Shown piece after piece: positions 20,863 through 33,182 of a DNA stretch of 64,000 bases (position 1 is its first letter; each line of letters starts with the position of its first letter). Position numbers and translations under genes: made by a program. The notes under the pieces are model-generated. The model did not search any database and was not told the origin of the DNA. It saw only the letters and a list, made by a program, of their open reading frames with translations. Where the stretch lies: assembly GCA_903632075.3 (NCBI GenBank), contig CAHIKZ030005494.1, positions 380,001 to 444,000 of the forward strand, written 5' to 3'. The stretch comes from Acanthosepion pharaonis (taxonomy: Eukaryota; Mollusca; Cephalopoda; Sepiida; Sepiidae).

Positions 20863-21869
20863 AATGTCAGAAATTGGCCCAGAAAAAGAGTATACACTGA
20901 TCAAGACAACTAAAAAGGATTTTTTTTTTTGACAATGATTGTGTATTGTTGTAGTATACCTACGAACGATAATGGGTATGTCCCCATTCACAAATACAGT
21001 AGTAAATACTGTATGTTGGTCTACAGTTGGAGATTCATTGTGGGATTCACTCGACTCACTTCTAGCAGTTGACTACTTCTACATGCTGCTGGCGAATCTA
21101 ATATGTGTTGTTCTTGTCCTAGGTGTTATCATTCATTATCAACTTTCATTTGATTATTCTATTCAGTAACCTTCCCAAGGTTACAACACATATAAAAGAC
21201 AATATTTAGGGGAAAAACATGGGTACCCACATGTGGAGCCCAAGATGAAAAGGAGTAGTTATCAATCAGCTAAAAAGGAGAGTGTGATATTGGTGACAGT
21301 TGGCAATGGTACTAAATAAGATATTATCAAATATAAACTAATTTGGTAATGTTGAGTATGATGTTTATTGTAATATATCCAACCTCATTTCATTACATGC
21401 CAATGTTAGATTGAGTCCAATGAAAACAAAGCACATGATTAGATCATGTGAATTTAATTAAATGGTTTTGACAATGAGTGCATATAAAGAGTATATTCAG
21501 CTTTTTGGACGATGTAGATTTGGAGAATTGTTTGGAGAGCCTTGCCATTTGGGCAGTCAGCCAGAACTGATAGAACCAGATAGTGCCAAGCTGTCAACAA
21601 CGACAAATATGTGAGAGTCAGATTTCAATTGGGTCCTGTCAACCATCAAATGGTCACATGATTTAACTGAGAAAAAAAAAAAAAAAAGACTATGCCTTTT
21701 ACAATCTCTATAAATTTTCTCACAAACCAAAATAATTTTAAGCTGAAACCTTCACAATAATAAATATTTCAAGATGGTGTTCAGCTGTCCAAACAATATT
21801 TACTAAGCTTAGCCTGGTACAAGGCCATACTTGTTGAATCCCCAGTTAGAAATTGGGCAGTTTTTTTGT
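20863..21869. other. No gene recognised
   Basis: The open frame at 20,939-21,169 encodes a hydrophobic C-terminus but matches nothing I know. Short G/C-richer patch at 21,540-21,650. No repeat family assigned. Confidence 0.4.
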
Positions 21870-22130
21870 TTTTTTACAGCTTAATCTTTTGCAGGTTATT
21901 TAAAGCCAGATGATATTTTTAGATTGTAAAAGTTTTTTGCAGATAATGTTTTATTAATACAAGTCCTACTATTTAACCCATAATTGAGGGAGGAGAAGAG
22001 GTGGATTCATACCTTTCTCAAGGATATCAGCATGAAAAAGAACAAACTTGACTAGAATTGGAACTCAGCTCTCCAATTCCCAATTTCAAACCAGTATCCA
22101 TTAAACCACCTGCATATCCATGCTTACATC
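21870..22130 (-). mobile_element. tRNA-derived SINE (OR-like)
   Basis: Antisense. Tail GCAGGTTATTTAAAGCC (21,892), middle CAAGTCCTACTATTTAACC (21,960), head with TCCATTAAACCACC (22,098) and GAATTGGAACTCAG (22,054). Confidence 0.7.
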
Positions 22131-22144
22131 ACCTAGTATTCCAG

Positions 22145-22733
22145 AGAGTGAGAGAGAGAGAGAAAAAAAAAGAGAAGAGAGAAGAGAGAAAAAAAGAGAG
22201 AAGAGAGAAAAAAAGAGAGAAGAGAGAAAAAAAGAGAGAAGAGAGAAAAAAAGAGAGAAGAGAGAAAAAAAGAGAGAAGAGAGAAAAAAAGAGAGAATAA
22301 AGGAGAGAGAGAGGAAAGAGAGAGGAGAGAGAGAGGAAAGAGAGAGGAAAGAGAGAGGAAAGAGAGAGGAAAGAGAGAGGAAAGAGAGAGGAAAGAGAGA
22401 GGAAAGAGAGAGAGAGAGGAAAGAGAGAGAGAGAGGAAAGAGAGAGAGAGAGGAAAGAGAGAGAGAGAGAGGAAAGAGAGAGAGAGAGAGGAAAGAGAGA
22501 GAGAGAGAAAAGAGAGAGAGAAAAAAGAGAGAGAGGAAAAAGAGAGAGAGAGGAAAAAGAGAGAGAGAGGAAAAAAAGAGAGAGAGGAAAAAGAGAGAGA
22601 GGAAAAAGAGAGAGAGGAAAAAGAGAGAGAGGAAAAAGAGAGAGAGGAAAAAGAGAGAGAGAGGAAAAAGAGAGAGAGAGGAAAAAGAGAGAGAGAGGAA
22701 AAAGAGAGAGAGAGGAAAAAGAGAGAGAGAGAG
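22145..22733. repeat. Purine-strand GA minisatellite
   Basis: Nearly 590 bp of GA-rich sequence whose internal period changes: about 19 bp units (GAGAGAAGAGAGAAAAAAA) at 22,170-22,290, 11-13 bp GGAAAGAGAGA units, then GGAAAAAGAGAGAG. Long open frames (Arg/Glu/Lys; Ser/Leu on the other strand) are composition artefacts. Such tracts can adopt triplex (H-DNA). Confidence 0.95.
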
Positions 22734-22755
22734 ATAAGAATGGCCCTAGTTGTAA

Positions 22756-22838
22756 TCAAAGTTTCACACGCACACAATCTTCAGATGACTTGAATGTTCA
22801 AGTCAGCTGAAGATCGCACGAGTGTCAAACTCAGGTTA
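22756..22838. repeat. Palindromic pair of hammerhead-like motifs
   Basis: An 18-bp stem with one mismatch pairs 22,778-22,795 with 22,798-22,815. Reading outward, the plus arm has CTGAAGA (22,807), a GCAC/GTGT stem II, and CAAAC. The minus arm has CTGAAGA then GTGTGAAAC (plus 22,761-22,769 region). Each outward half therefore starts a hammerhead-like core. Confidence 0.45.
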
Positions 22839-24009
22839 GGACTAGAGCTATCTTTTCATAGGAATTAACATTGTCAAGCATTTTTTTTTTTTCTGTCTGT
22901 CGAGACTTTTAAGTTATTTTTCTTTTTTCATATTGCTGTCCTTGTTTGAGATTTTCTCTTGATTTAGGTCTTTAGTATTTAGGTCTTTTTGGAAAGTTGT
23001 CCATTGATTTCACCAATTACTTTGGTTTTTCTTTATAATATGGATTGCTGAAAAGTTCTCCATCCAAATCAATTCCCAGAAACATGTCCCCCCCCATACA
23101 CACACTGTGCCTGCAAATAGAAATACATTTGCTAATATCTACCTAACACTACCATGAGTTCCTCAGAATTCCTAGAAAATTCTCTTTTCAAAACATTTTC
23201 ATCTAATATAACAAGCTTAAAAATAAGAATTGACCTTTTGAAGTGCCACACGGCTGAATTAGTTGCACATTTATTATTTAGCGCCAGAGGTCGATGTAAA
23301 GGACAATCATTAGAGAGAACAAAAGCTTTGATGGATTTGCTTAACCAATCCTGCCTGTGATATCAACACCCTTTTTCTTTTAAATATAACCAAAGATATT
23401 TTTTTTTTTAAATTGTTCTTAAATCATTCAATATCAATCCTACAATGTATATCATTAACTGTCACAATCTATTTTTATTATGGATAAACAGTAAAATTCT
23501 TTATTCAAACAAAATGTTTCATTATAAAAATTAGGACAGTTTGAATTTAAAGTCATTTTTATTTGAGCAGATAAATTTAAAAGACAATACCTTGGAGCTA
23601 TTAAGTAATGGTTTTCTTTTCTAACATTAATTTATTATCCTTTATTTTAATGGTGCATTATTTTAAAGTGTTATCCTTTTTTCTTTTTTTTTTTTATAAT
23701 CTTCAGGTAATAAAGTCAGATTTGTCTGTCTTAGAGGATTAAAAAAATGTTACTGAATTTCATGTCATCTGAAAGCAATTACAAATATTGTTAGCACTTT
23801 ACAAACAAGAAAGTGTGCTTGGTTTGTAAAGAAATCATTTTATAATGTCTATACAAATAGTATTACATATACAGGGGGCCCTCTACTTACATCTGAGATC
23901 CGTTTCTACGGTGCAACATAACCTGATTTTCAACATGGGTTGAAACTCACCTACATAAGCACCCATGAGTCTGCTTTATGTTTGGGAGAAAAATAAAGAG
24001 AAAAAGACC
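22839..24009. other. No gene recognised
   Basis: AT-rich with T runs. The 68-codon frame at 23,154-23,360 has no recognisable motif. A less AT-rich patch at 23,875-24,000 is unassigned. Confidence 0.4.
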
Positions 24010-24238
24010 CAGCGGTAGTGAACCAAAACTTGGAGAATTGAGTTAAAGGGAAATAACAGACATCCGGAAGAGGAATGGCATGTGGAACTAGAACAATCTA
24101 CCCCGGTGGACAAAAAGGGTTCAGTTTGAAATTCTAATTACCTGAAGAAGGCCAGAGCATACAGTGGCCAAAACATTGTGAATATGACAATGAAGATGAG
24201 GATAACAGTCCAAATAATGTAAATAATGCAAATAGTAT
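24010..24238 (+). mobile_element. SINE 2, 5'-truncated copy
   Basis: Sense copy starting at GCGGTAGTGAACC. Includes CATGTGGAACTAGAAC and the 3' domain CCTGAAGAAGGCC (24,142). GGCCAAAAC replaces GGCCGAAAC, the expected CpG decay. Ends at AATAATGTAAAT followed by T-rich sequence. Confidence 0.65.
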
Positions 24239-25124
24239 TTTATTTTTTTTTTGATAGGACTTCAACATAGGCCAGTTGACATTAATTTCACTGCACTTAA
24301 GAAAGTGAAAAAAAATAAGAATGTTAACATAAGTGTTAAATTTGAACATAAGTACCCCCTAACAATAACATTTATGGTAATAAGAAATAATATCGGATTA
24401 AAAATTATCTTTCAAATTTAAGCACATTGGAATCAAAATTGTGGATAAAATGTGTCTAGTTTATATTTTTATTTAAGTACATTTGACTGTCTCGGTCATT
24501 ATTGTACATATTCAATAATGGTAATATTAGTTGTTTTCTTATAAGGAAACAACATTCATTGACCAAGCAGCTAGAGATACTTTCAGTTGAAATTTACGAA
24601 ATCTTTCTCTTAAAACAATTCTTCAGGTTTTTCAAGTTCTTGCTCTTCCCAGTATTGAAAGGAGTTTCCTTCCTAACTTTTTGTTTCAAGTAGTGCGGAA
24701 TGTCCACATCTTGATTATGTCATTATTTTCTCTTAGAGAAATATGTGATATCCATTTTAGTTGTTACTATTGTTTAAAGAGGGTTTCTGTTATCAGGTAG
24801 ACTACAGATTCAGAAAAAGCTCTAAGTCCATGAGGTTTGAGGAACAAAAGTTCTCACTAAAACCGATAAGCTTCATGTGCTCAAAGCTATTTTTAACTAA
24901 TGATACCTGACCAAAGATAATTTTAATTTATGATTTTTTTTTAATATATTTTACAGTAAAATTATTTCACCTTCACTCCTATATTAAGATTATTTTCAAT
25001 GTATTTATATGATACATGTTAACAGCCATATTTTTTCAATAATGCCACTTGACCACTGAGAACTCTTTTTGCTGATTTTTAATGTATAGCAGTAGATCTT
25101 GCCCAAATTGTTTAGACAAGTACT
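24239..25124. other. No gene recognised
   Basis: AT-rich; short frames only. Confidence 0.45.
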
Positions 25125-25425
25125 TCTAAGGCATGGTTGAGTAATTGATAGCAGCCAGGACTGAGAAATCACAGAGAAATGTTCAAATTCTGGTTGAGTT
25201 TATTACATTCATTTACATGCAAGTATTCTTAAGGTGTGAATTCATCTCTTGTACCCCCCAACTATGGGTAAATAGCAAGACAGATTAGGTCTTGTAGCCT
25301 TGGGTGGCAACCAGTCTAGGAGAAGGACAATTTTGAATTCAAAATCTCCAATTATGGATAAATAGTAGAGCAGACTGTGCTCTTAAGACCCGAGTGGCAA
25401 CCAGTCTAGACAAGGGACAACTCTG
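25125..25425 (+). mobile_element. tRNA-derived SINE with duplicated tail
   Basis: A box TGGTTGAGTAATTGATAG (25,133), B box TGTTCAAATTCTGG (25,181), body GGTGTGAATTCATCTCTT, then two tandem tail modules (25,258-25,345 and 25,346-25,425), each with GTGGCAACCAGTCTAG. Spacing of the boxes is tRNA-like. Confidence 0.7.
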
Positions 25426-25945
25426 AATTTAAAAACTGTATGGAACCTTGGCGTAGCATATACTATGCAGCTAATTAAAAGGATCACAGAGTTTACAATG
25501 ACCTGATGATCCCGACTGTAACTGGTATACAGTAAAAATATTTTTTGCATACCATAGGATTTAAGAGAAATTGTTTTGGGTTATTTTGACCACCTGATAT
25601 ATTTTGTCTGATTTTATTTCTTTCCATATAGACTTTTGTGGGGGAGAGGATCCTTTGATTATAATGACATTTGCTGTGCAAAAGAAGAGAAAAAAAAATC
25701 TGTTTCCTTTCTTGATTAAAAGATCATTTTGCCACCAGGTTTCGTCACATCTTCTCTTAAGACCGCCTTCCCCACACATATTTCTTTTAAGACCAGCATG
25801 TGGGTAGAGGGGCTTTTACAGTGTTGATGTTGTCCTTTCATGAGTTTCATGTTGCTATTTGGCTATGTTGCATGTTCATTTGAAGTGGCTCTCAGAAAAC
25901 ACCCATGACACTGATTACTCTCTGAATGATTGGGGGGGGGGGTCA
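25426..25945. other. No gene recognised
   Basis: Short unrelated frames; nothing assigned. Confidence 0.4.
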
Positions 25946-26165
25946 ACAGAGAGAGAGAGAGAGAGAAGAACAGAGAGAGAGAGAGAGAAGAAGAGAGAGA
26001 GAGAAGAGACAGAGAGAGAGAGAGAGAAGGAGAGAGAGAGAGAAGGAGAGAGAGAGGGGAGAGAGAGAGAGAGAAGGAGAGAGAGAGAAGGAGAGAGAGA
26101 GAAGGAGAGAGAGAGAAGGAGAGAGAGAGGGGGGAAGAACAGAGAGAGAGAGAGAGGGGGGAACA
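25946..26165. repeat. Purine-strand GA repeat
   Basis: (GAGAGA)n with GAAG and GGAG interruptions at roughly 14-bp spacing. All six frames stay open, an artefact. Confidence 0.95.
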
Positions 26166-26699
26166 GAATACACAAGTATTGTTCACTCTGTGATTGACAG
26201 CTGGCAGGTAAGAGTAAAAGTAAAAGCACTATCAAGGTCCCGTGTTTTGATTTGCTTCTCTTTCTCTCTGGCAAACAAGACACCAAGCAGCTTGCAGCAA
26301 ACCAATTGGCATCAAATTCTTGTATGAAATTTGATGCGAGAGATACAAGTGAAGAGTCTAAGTTACCTTGAACTCTTATTGCTAAGATGCTTCTACTGCA
26401 ACTAACTCAATTTCAAAAGTAGGTTTGCTTTTTGTTCCAACTGGAGACACTAACATTTAGATTTCAATCTAGGTACCATAAAGTCAGAGTTTAAATTATA
26501 AGACAAAAGACAATACTGTTTTATAGCTGTTCTTAGATGAAGTAGTTTTAATTTTGAAAAACAGATCCCAATCAAAAAGAAAATACAAAAATAAAAATCT
26601 ATATATTTTCAACCATCATGAAATCTATTCCAAAAAGAAACCATTTTTTTTTCTTAAATAATTTCAGATATTCTTTATGGATATGTAAGTTTTAGAGTA
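26166..26699. other. No gene recognised
   Basis: AT-rich apart from 26,180-26,340. No family assigned. Confidence 0.4.
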
Positions 26700-26885
26700 G
26701 TTCAAATTCCAGCTGTTTTGCACCCACTTTTGCTTGCTCAAAGGCCCTTGGGAAAAGCATGAATTCATCTCTTCTCCCCATTATGGGTGAAAAATTAGTG
26801 GTTGAACTGGGCTTACCAGCTTTGGTTTGGCAACCAATCTAGCAGAAAAACAATTCAAAAGGCAACAGGAAATTCTTCCATGACC
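26700..26885 (+). mobile_element. SINE (OR-like), head-less copy
   Basis: B box AGTTCAAATTCCAG (26,699), GGGAAAAGCATGAATTCATC, and tail GGTTTGGCAACCAATCTAGC (26,824). The A box is absent or decayed. Confidence 0.65.
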
Positions 26886-27444
26886 TACTCCTACAATCAT
26901 GGCAATTCATAATTCAGATATTAAACTAAAAAAATATAATAATAATAATAATTAAGAGCCATAATTATGCCATGAAAGGAGACATTATAAAAAAAAAAAA
27001 AATATAATTATTTTGTGTACTCCATATAAAAATATTGTTTACAATTATTTCACAATATTAAAATAGTGAATTTTTCTATTGTTGATTTTAAACTTGTTTT
27101 ACCAAGTGCAGAAATCTGTCTGTTGGTCAGAAATCAGGTGCATGCAAACACAGAAAGTGGTTTACGATCAAAGCAAGGTTTACTGGTCAAATATGTCTGT
27201 TTGTACAGATGAATTTGTCGAGTATGACAGATGAGTGTTCAGTAAATTCAAAGTTTTCACCGAACAACCTGCATAAGTGAATTGTTTCAAGTTGTCAATT
27301 GCTTGTGCTATACAATGCACTCTCTCTTTGCATCATAGCACCAGGACGTGTACTGGTGCACTGCCTGCCATAAGTCAGATAATGCTACAAGTGCAGGCTT
27401 TTAGTGGGGGTGGGGAGTAGTTTTACATCTCCTGTTGGCTCCTA
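26886..27444. other. No gene recognised
   Basis: AAT-rich stretch near 26,937-26,955, A run at 26,990-27,001; otherwise unassigned. Confidence 0.4.
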
Positions 27445-27605
27445 AGAAGCTCATCTGGCTTGTCTAGATTCAAAGTTATCCTTCTAGATTGGTTGCCAAC
27501 CAAGGCTATCAGGCTGGCTATTTACCTCTAGCTGAAGTGAAAGGAAAAACAGATGGATTCACACCTTTCCCAAGGATATTTACATGTAAGTGAATGTAAC
27601 CAACT
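27445..27605 (-). mobile_element. SINE (OR-like), antisense
   Basis: CTAGATTGGTTGCCAACCAA (27,484) and CCCAAGGATATTTACATG (27,568). Truncated at its head end by the following (TA)n. Confidence 0.6.
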
Positions 27606-27648
27606 CAACACCATAATATATATATATATATTATCACATATATTATCA

Positions 27649-27735
<87 letters not shown>
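27606..27735. repeat. (TA)n/(GT)n compound microsatellite
   Basis: Two short TA runs, a duplicated ATATTATCACA, a long TA run (27,652-27,686), then about 24 GT units. Confidence 0.95.
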
Positions 27736-27736
<1 letters not shown>

Positions 27737-27921
27737 TAATATATACCAAATATAACATATCAATATACACAAGTATAATACTTAACTGAAATTAAGCAAA
27801 GGGAGAAAATGTTTAATTCATTTTATCCAGTTATTCTCTCAGGATGGTGTGAACTCTCAAGGAGCAGTAAATTTTCAAATGATTGGAAAGACTGCTAAAA
27901 GGGCTGATAAGTTATATCAGA

Positions 27922-27926
<5 letters not shown>

Positions 27927-27992
<66 letters not shown>
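27927..27992. repeat. (TA)n/(CA)n microsatellite
   Basis: About 30 TA units followed by a short CA run. Confidence 0.95.
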
Positions 27993-27993
<1 letters not shown>

Positions 27994-28079
27994 CTTGGCA
28001 CATTCCAGTGAAGTTTGTCACATGTTACACACATGCTCAATAGGTTTTAGATCTAGTAAGTACAAAGACCAATAAGAGT

Positions 28080-28525
28080 ACCTGAAACTCATTTGAATGC
28101 TTCTAGTACCAGGTTCGTGTCACCATCACAGGATGCAGGGTATGTCTTCCTGGGAAACAGTAAACAAAAAGGGGCATACATGGTTTGCAAAAAGATCTGT
28201 GCATGTGACACCTGCCAGACCAGACTAGTTCCAATTGTGGCCCTTGCCAATTCTATACACCACACCTTGCAGCGGCTGTGCAATTTTGGGCCCTGACTCA
28301 ATGTGTGGTCACATTAAACCTGACCTTGTGTCATGTCTTGTCGCCATGGGGAGATACCTAAACAAAAGCTCTTGCTCAGTCTTTCACTGACTAGACAAAT
28401 CACTCCATGTTGTGCTTTGATTCTTGTCAGTGTCAGTATGAAAAAAAAACTGGGTAAAGGCCCATTGTATGTTCACAAAGAAATGGAAGAAAATGAAAAA
28501 TGCAAATCTGACAGCTGACTCACCT
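28080..28525. other. Balanced-composition stretch, unidentified
   Basis: Noticeably less AT-rich than neighbours. Open frames on both strands at 28,089-28,301 overlap. The plus frame contains a CxxC (CACDTCQTRL) but no family I recognise. It could be decayed mobile DNA or a host exon; I cannot tell. Confidence 0.25.
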
Positions 28526-31500
28526 ACCACACAGCTGCACAATATCCAATTTTCTGAATTTCTCTCTACATCTCCACAAATAACCTGCCACCTGTCAACA
28601 GGTGTCTTGAAACTGACTGTCAACTTGCATATTTAAACCTATAACTGTAACTTCTCAACTTCCTGCCAAGTGGCACTTGATCCTGAAAGTTAATCTATTT
28701 ATTCATTTCACTTCAAACCACTTTGAAACTCATTATTATGCTTTACAGCTGGTCATAAAACACCAGACAATTCAGACTCAGATAAAATCATTTTCCATTC
28801 ACTTTACTATGTGGGTTTCCTGATCACAGCCAGGGCTTCATAATGTCGCAATTCTAAAAGACTATAATGCACATCACCAACCTGAATCCTCTACTGACAG
28901 GCTGGATTCATAACCTCATGTGGTTTGCTCCATAGACACATTTGACAATCTGCTTTAAAAAAAAAAAAAAAAAAAAAACAACTTCTTTGACTAGACATTA
29001 CAGTGCTATTCTTTCAGTCAAATTGCCCAGGAAATTTTTTTTTAATCATTTCACCCTGAGCAAGACAATAACACCACTAAAATTCAAAGGGTTACTGGGA
29101 GTGAAAGAAAATGAGATTTTATGAGTAGGACCCTGGAATCCCAATCCTGAACAGAAAACACGGGATAAACCTCTACTCCTGTTCAAAAGGACTGGGAAGT
29201 AGTGTGAGCCAGGTACAGTAAGCATTGCTGTGGGATTTAATGTGTATAACTATGAATCTCTATAGAATGTAGTATATAGTATGTTTTACAGAGAGTTAAC
29301 TGATGTGTAGAGAGGCTTCAGGTTTGAATTAAGAGGGTGTGGTTTAATGCCCTTGGTACTACTGGTTGGGAGACATGGATTTGGAAATTTATAACTTTGT
29401 AATAGTTGTAGATTTCCAGCACCTCTACTTGATCATGTGACAGGTGTTGACTGTGTATTGAAATACAGTGCTAGCCAATTAAAAAGGTGCATTTGAACAG
29501 TTTCTGCCTAAAAAGAGTTAATACAACATCCTCCTTTATTAGGGGATTACCTTCCTTGTTAGTCACAGGCAATTATGTTATCATTGTTTCAGTTTTCACA
29601 TGTCACTAATGTCTGTCTGCAATTCACATATATTTCTGGTATGCCTTTGCTACTTGATTGCCAAGAAAAACCTAGAACAGCTGCCACCTTGAAGTCATTC
29701 TGCAGTCAAACATTAATTCCTGTATGTGTTCTATCGATGACATTGCTACAATACCTCTTTACCTGTTAAATCTGGTTGAATCCATTTCGACAAATGAGGA
29801 AGGCAGGGTGAAAGCCATCCAGTGTACTTATTGTTTTTGGCACTTCAGTTTATAACATAGCAAAAATGTAAACCTGGGATGTCAACAAATGTCAACAATG
29901 TCAACAAATGGACGTCAACAAATGTCTTCGGTTCTATTTAGAAATGAAATTTAATCATGTAGGGCACTGGGGAAAAGATTAAGAACTACCGATTTAATTC
30001 AGGGCAAATATAATTTTCTTTTATACATAGTGGATTAAGTTTATTTACAAAGCTATTTTCATGGAAAAATTTTAACTCTTAGCAAGTTATGCGCCTTAAG
30101 TCTAAAATACTCCAAGAGAAAAAAAAAAAAAAAATCTATTTTTAATAATCAGTGGTGGATTGTCCAGGGTATCAGCTTGCCTTGATGGCAAGTGGGCCCC
30201 TGATAGAGTTCCCCATATCAAGTAAAAATGCAATAAAAAAAAAAAAAAAAAAAAAAAAACTACACAGACAACTGTTTTAGTAATAAAAACGAATAAGAAC
30301 ATTAGTAAAATCAACTGCACACTATCAGTTACTAAAGTTCAATAGGAGAGGCCATGTTCAAAAGGTAAAGGATCATAAAGACAAGTTTAAGAAATTTGCT
30401 CTCTGAGGAGAATTTGGAATCATACATGTTGCTATCCCTTGAAAAGAAATTGTTAGATGAATTGGATGCAAAAGCAATTATTGGCAGATTCACCCAATCA
30501 TCTTGTGACCACAAATGATTGCTCTTAATATTATGGACTGCATGCAATGACTTATTGTGCTTTTGAATTATCTGTTAATGTGTAAATTGTGGAGTAAACT
30601 TTAAAAATATCAACAAATTACTTAAAATAAAAAAATGAATAAATAATTAACTATCACATTTTGTATCTGCTGCCAGTAATATGTACAATACATGTACACT
30701 GTAATTACTAAGAAATACAAAAATTTTAATTGTATCCTTTTATTTCCATATGTAGTTTTTTTGTTTTTTTTTTAAATTTTATTGAATCATTATAAAAAAT
30801 AAATGATAGCATTGTAGTTGTAGGTGAAGTCCCTTTATCTCTTGGCAACCAATATTTTTAGACAGTCTGCCATCTTTACTAATCACCAGGACTATTTTCC
30901 AGCTTGGCAATGGATACTCACAAAATTGAAGAAAAATATTTATTATCATCAATGGATTATTAATCATTGATCCTTCTATTCATTCAACCACATATTTTGT
31001 ATCTAAACCCTTCAGAGTTTAACTTTTTATACACTTCTAGAGACAACACTATAAAATACAATAAACTGAAAAGCACTTAAAAGTTTTTAGGAAATGAATC
31101 CTATTCCTAAGTATGTACATTTTCCAAACATTTCATGTTTTTGGTAAATATTTTGACTATTTTGTAGAAATTCTCAAACCTTGAAAATTCACTTCCTATT
31201 AGAAATGTTAACCTTATTAATCCTTGACCTAAATAATCTTTTTCTTGTTTACAATTTATTACTACAGAAAAATCATTTGCAATACATTTACAAATAATTA
31301 ACCCTATTAAGTCGGAAATGCATGCACTATTTCTTGACAAGTGACAATCACTTTTTTCCTGATTTTGACATTGTTCAAACAAATTGTATAACAGGAAATG
31401 GTTACAAAAATAAATAAATGAACCGATTAAATTTTAGGACAACTGAAATAATTTTGTTTACATTTCAAACCCAAAATTCCTGCATCTAGCATTCTAAAGA

Positions 31501-31929
31501 AAAATATTTGGTTAAAATGCAGTCCTTTTGATGTTTGTTATTGATTGCAAAAACAAATAAAATATTTCCTTAGCAAGCCAAATTAACAGGATAAAACAAG
31601 AGAAAAGCTTTTTAAAAAAAAAAAAAAAAAAAAATCAACAAAAACTTTTTATGAATCTGCTGACATTGATTCAGAGAGAATTATAAGATAAAAAAAAAAA
31701 AAAAGGATGGCAAGCTTTTATTTGTGATGAAGGAAAGTGGAGTAGAAAGCTGTTGTGGGGGAGGGCAATGACTTTCAGGAGAAACAGTAAAGTGGTACAT
31801 AATATTATACAAAGATTAAAAATTGAGATTATATCTTACTTGCTGGAGCATCAAATATCTCCCCTTAGTGTGCATCACCTTTCAGTGGTCAGTACCTTAT
31901 TTATAATACCAGCACATATGCAGCATTCC
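28526..31929. other. Long AT-rich stretch without recognisable genes
   Basis: Contains A runs at 28,955-28,978, 30,118-30,134, 30,234-30,259, 31,613-31,634 and 31,690-31,704, and short GTCAACAAAT repeats near 29,880-29,930. Small frames match nothing known. Confidence 0.45.
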
Positions 31930-32092
31930 TTGTTGCTTTCTGCACATGAAACAAATCTATTATATTTGCTAACTTGTAAAGTTCAAAAAAAAAAAAAAAA
32001 AAAAAGATGCAAAGGTCAATTTTTTTTTTTTTTAGCGAACTTTACATGTTAATAAATATAATAGACTTATTACATGCACAGAAAGCAACAGG
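31930..32092. repeat. Foldback with poly(A)/poly(T) core
   Basis: 55-bp arms (31,930-31,984 and 32,037-32,092), about 85% complementary, sharing TGCTTTCTG and CTATTATATTT, enclose an A run of about 22 (31,984-32,005) and a T run of about 14. The shape suggests two short retroposed copies inserted head to head at their tails. Confidence 0.7.
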
Positions 32093-32149
32093 GATAACCT
32101 CCCTAGACTTAGAGCAGAAAATAGGTATCTTTGTGCACAGCTAAATACC

Positions 32150-32720
32150 AAGTGTTAAAGAGTCAATATCAAATCCAAGATAACTTCTATGTACCTTGTC
32201 CCTTCCTGACATGGGCTATCATGGTTCTTCACAAATATCTGCACTTTTTAGCTCTTAGTAAATTTTGTCTTTTCTCTTCTAATTCCTATTCTGCCAACCA
32301 TTTACACAAGCTCGTTAGGTAGGTTATGCATGCTCTTGCCTTCAATATGCCTTGTGCGTGTCAGATTCTCCAGGTCCTCTTTTCTCATGTGCACTAGAAA
32401 TTTCAACTGTCTCTTTCTGATGCTATGTATAAGTGTCCTTTTTGTTTCCATTTTCTCTAAAATGTTATCATTGCTCACGTTCCATCCATGGTATTCTCAG
32501 TATCGTTCTGTAGAACATTTCTGTTGTCTCAAGCAGCTTCTTCATTTCTGAGAAGATTGTCCATCATTCATTGCCATATAGACAAACAAATATGCAAATC
32601 TTTGCTTCTAATGAAAATTTCTTATTTCTTAATACTTTGCTTAGTTTTTGGAAGGCATCTTTCACTATTCTAATGTACCTTTGGTCCTCTGTTAAAACAC
32701 TTCATAGATATTTAAATTTT
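32150..32720 (-). pseudogene. Non-LTR retrotransposon RT, C-terminal part
   Basis: Reading the minus strand from 32,715: AFQKLSKVLRNKKFSLEAK, then WTIFSEMKKLLETTEMFY, RILRIPWMERMSNDNILEKM, KRQLKFLVHMRKEDLENL, then the tail GREE..KNHDSPCQEG. This is the thumb and C-terminal region of a common animal LINE polymerase. The YGCESWTI motif is reduced to YGNE*WTI. It is 5'-truncated with several stops. Four further 3' fragments of the same family are in this window. Confidence 0.75.
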
Positions 32721-33180
32721 ACATCCAGCATGACACCTTTCTTTAACTCAAATTCATAATTAATGACTGGAAAATGTAAAGCAGACAGAAGCCAGTGATG
32801 CAAACTGAACATAATATAACATTTGAAATGTACCCATGACAGCGTTTTAAAATTGAGAGCATATAAGAAGATAGCAAAACTCATGACCAAGGAAGATTGC
32901 ATGTAATAATTTTAAAAATGGTAGGGAAAATATGGAATGTCAAAGAGCTGGAGACATTTGTATAGCATCATATGTAAATATAATAATCCTGTTCTACCCA
33001 CAACAAAGAAACCAAATGAGTAAATATTTTCTGGCACATCATTATCTATATGGGTCATGCAGCATGCATGAATACATAAAATTACAATACCGTGAATTTT
33101 TGACCTTTGTACAGTATATGCACACTAAGGAGTACTCTGATACAATGTTCCAAGTCTTCAGTCGTCTTGTGATATAGTAA
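32721..33180. other. No gene recognised
   Basis: AT-rich; nothing assigned. Confidence 0.4.
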
Positions 33181-33182
33181 TA

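Noticed and set aside
22058..22777. Arg/Glu/Lys-rich and Ser/Leu-rich proteins of about 200 codons
   Set aside because: Pure products of the GA tract; the same applies to the frames at 25,859-26,327.
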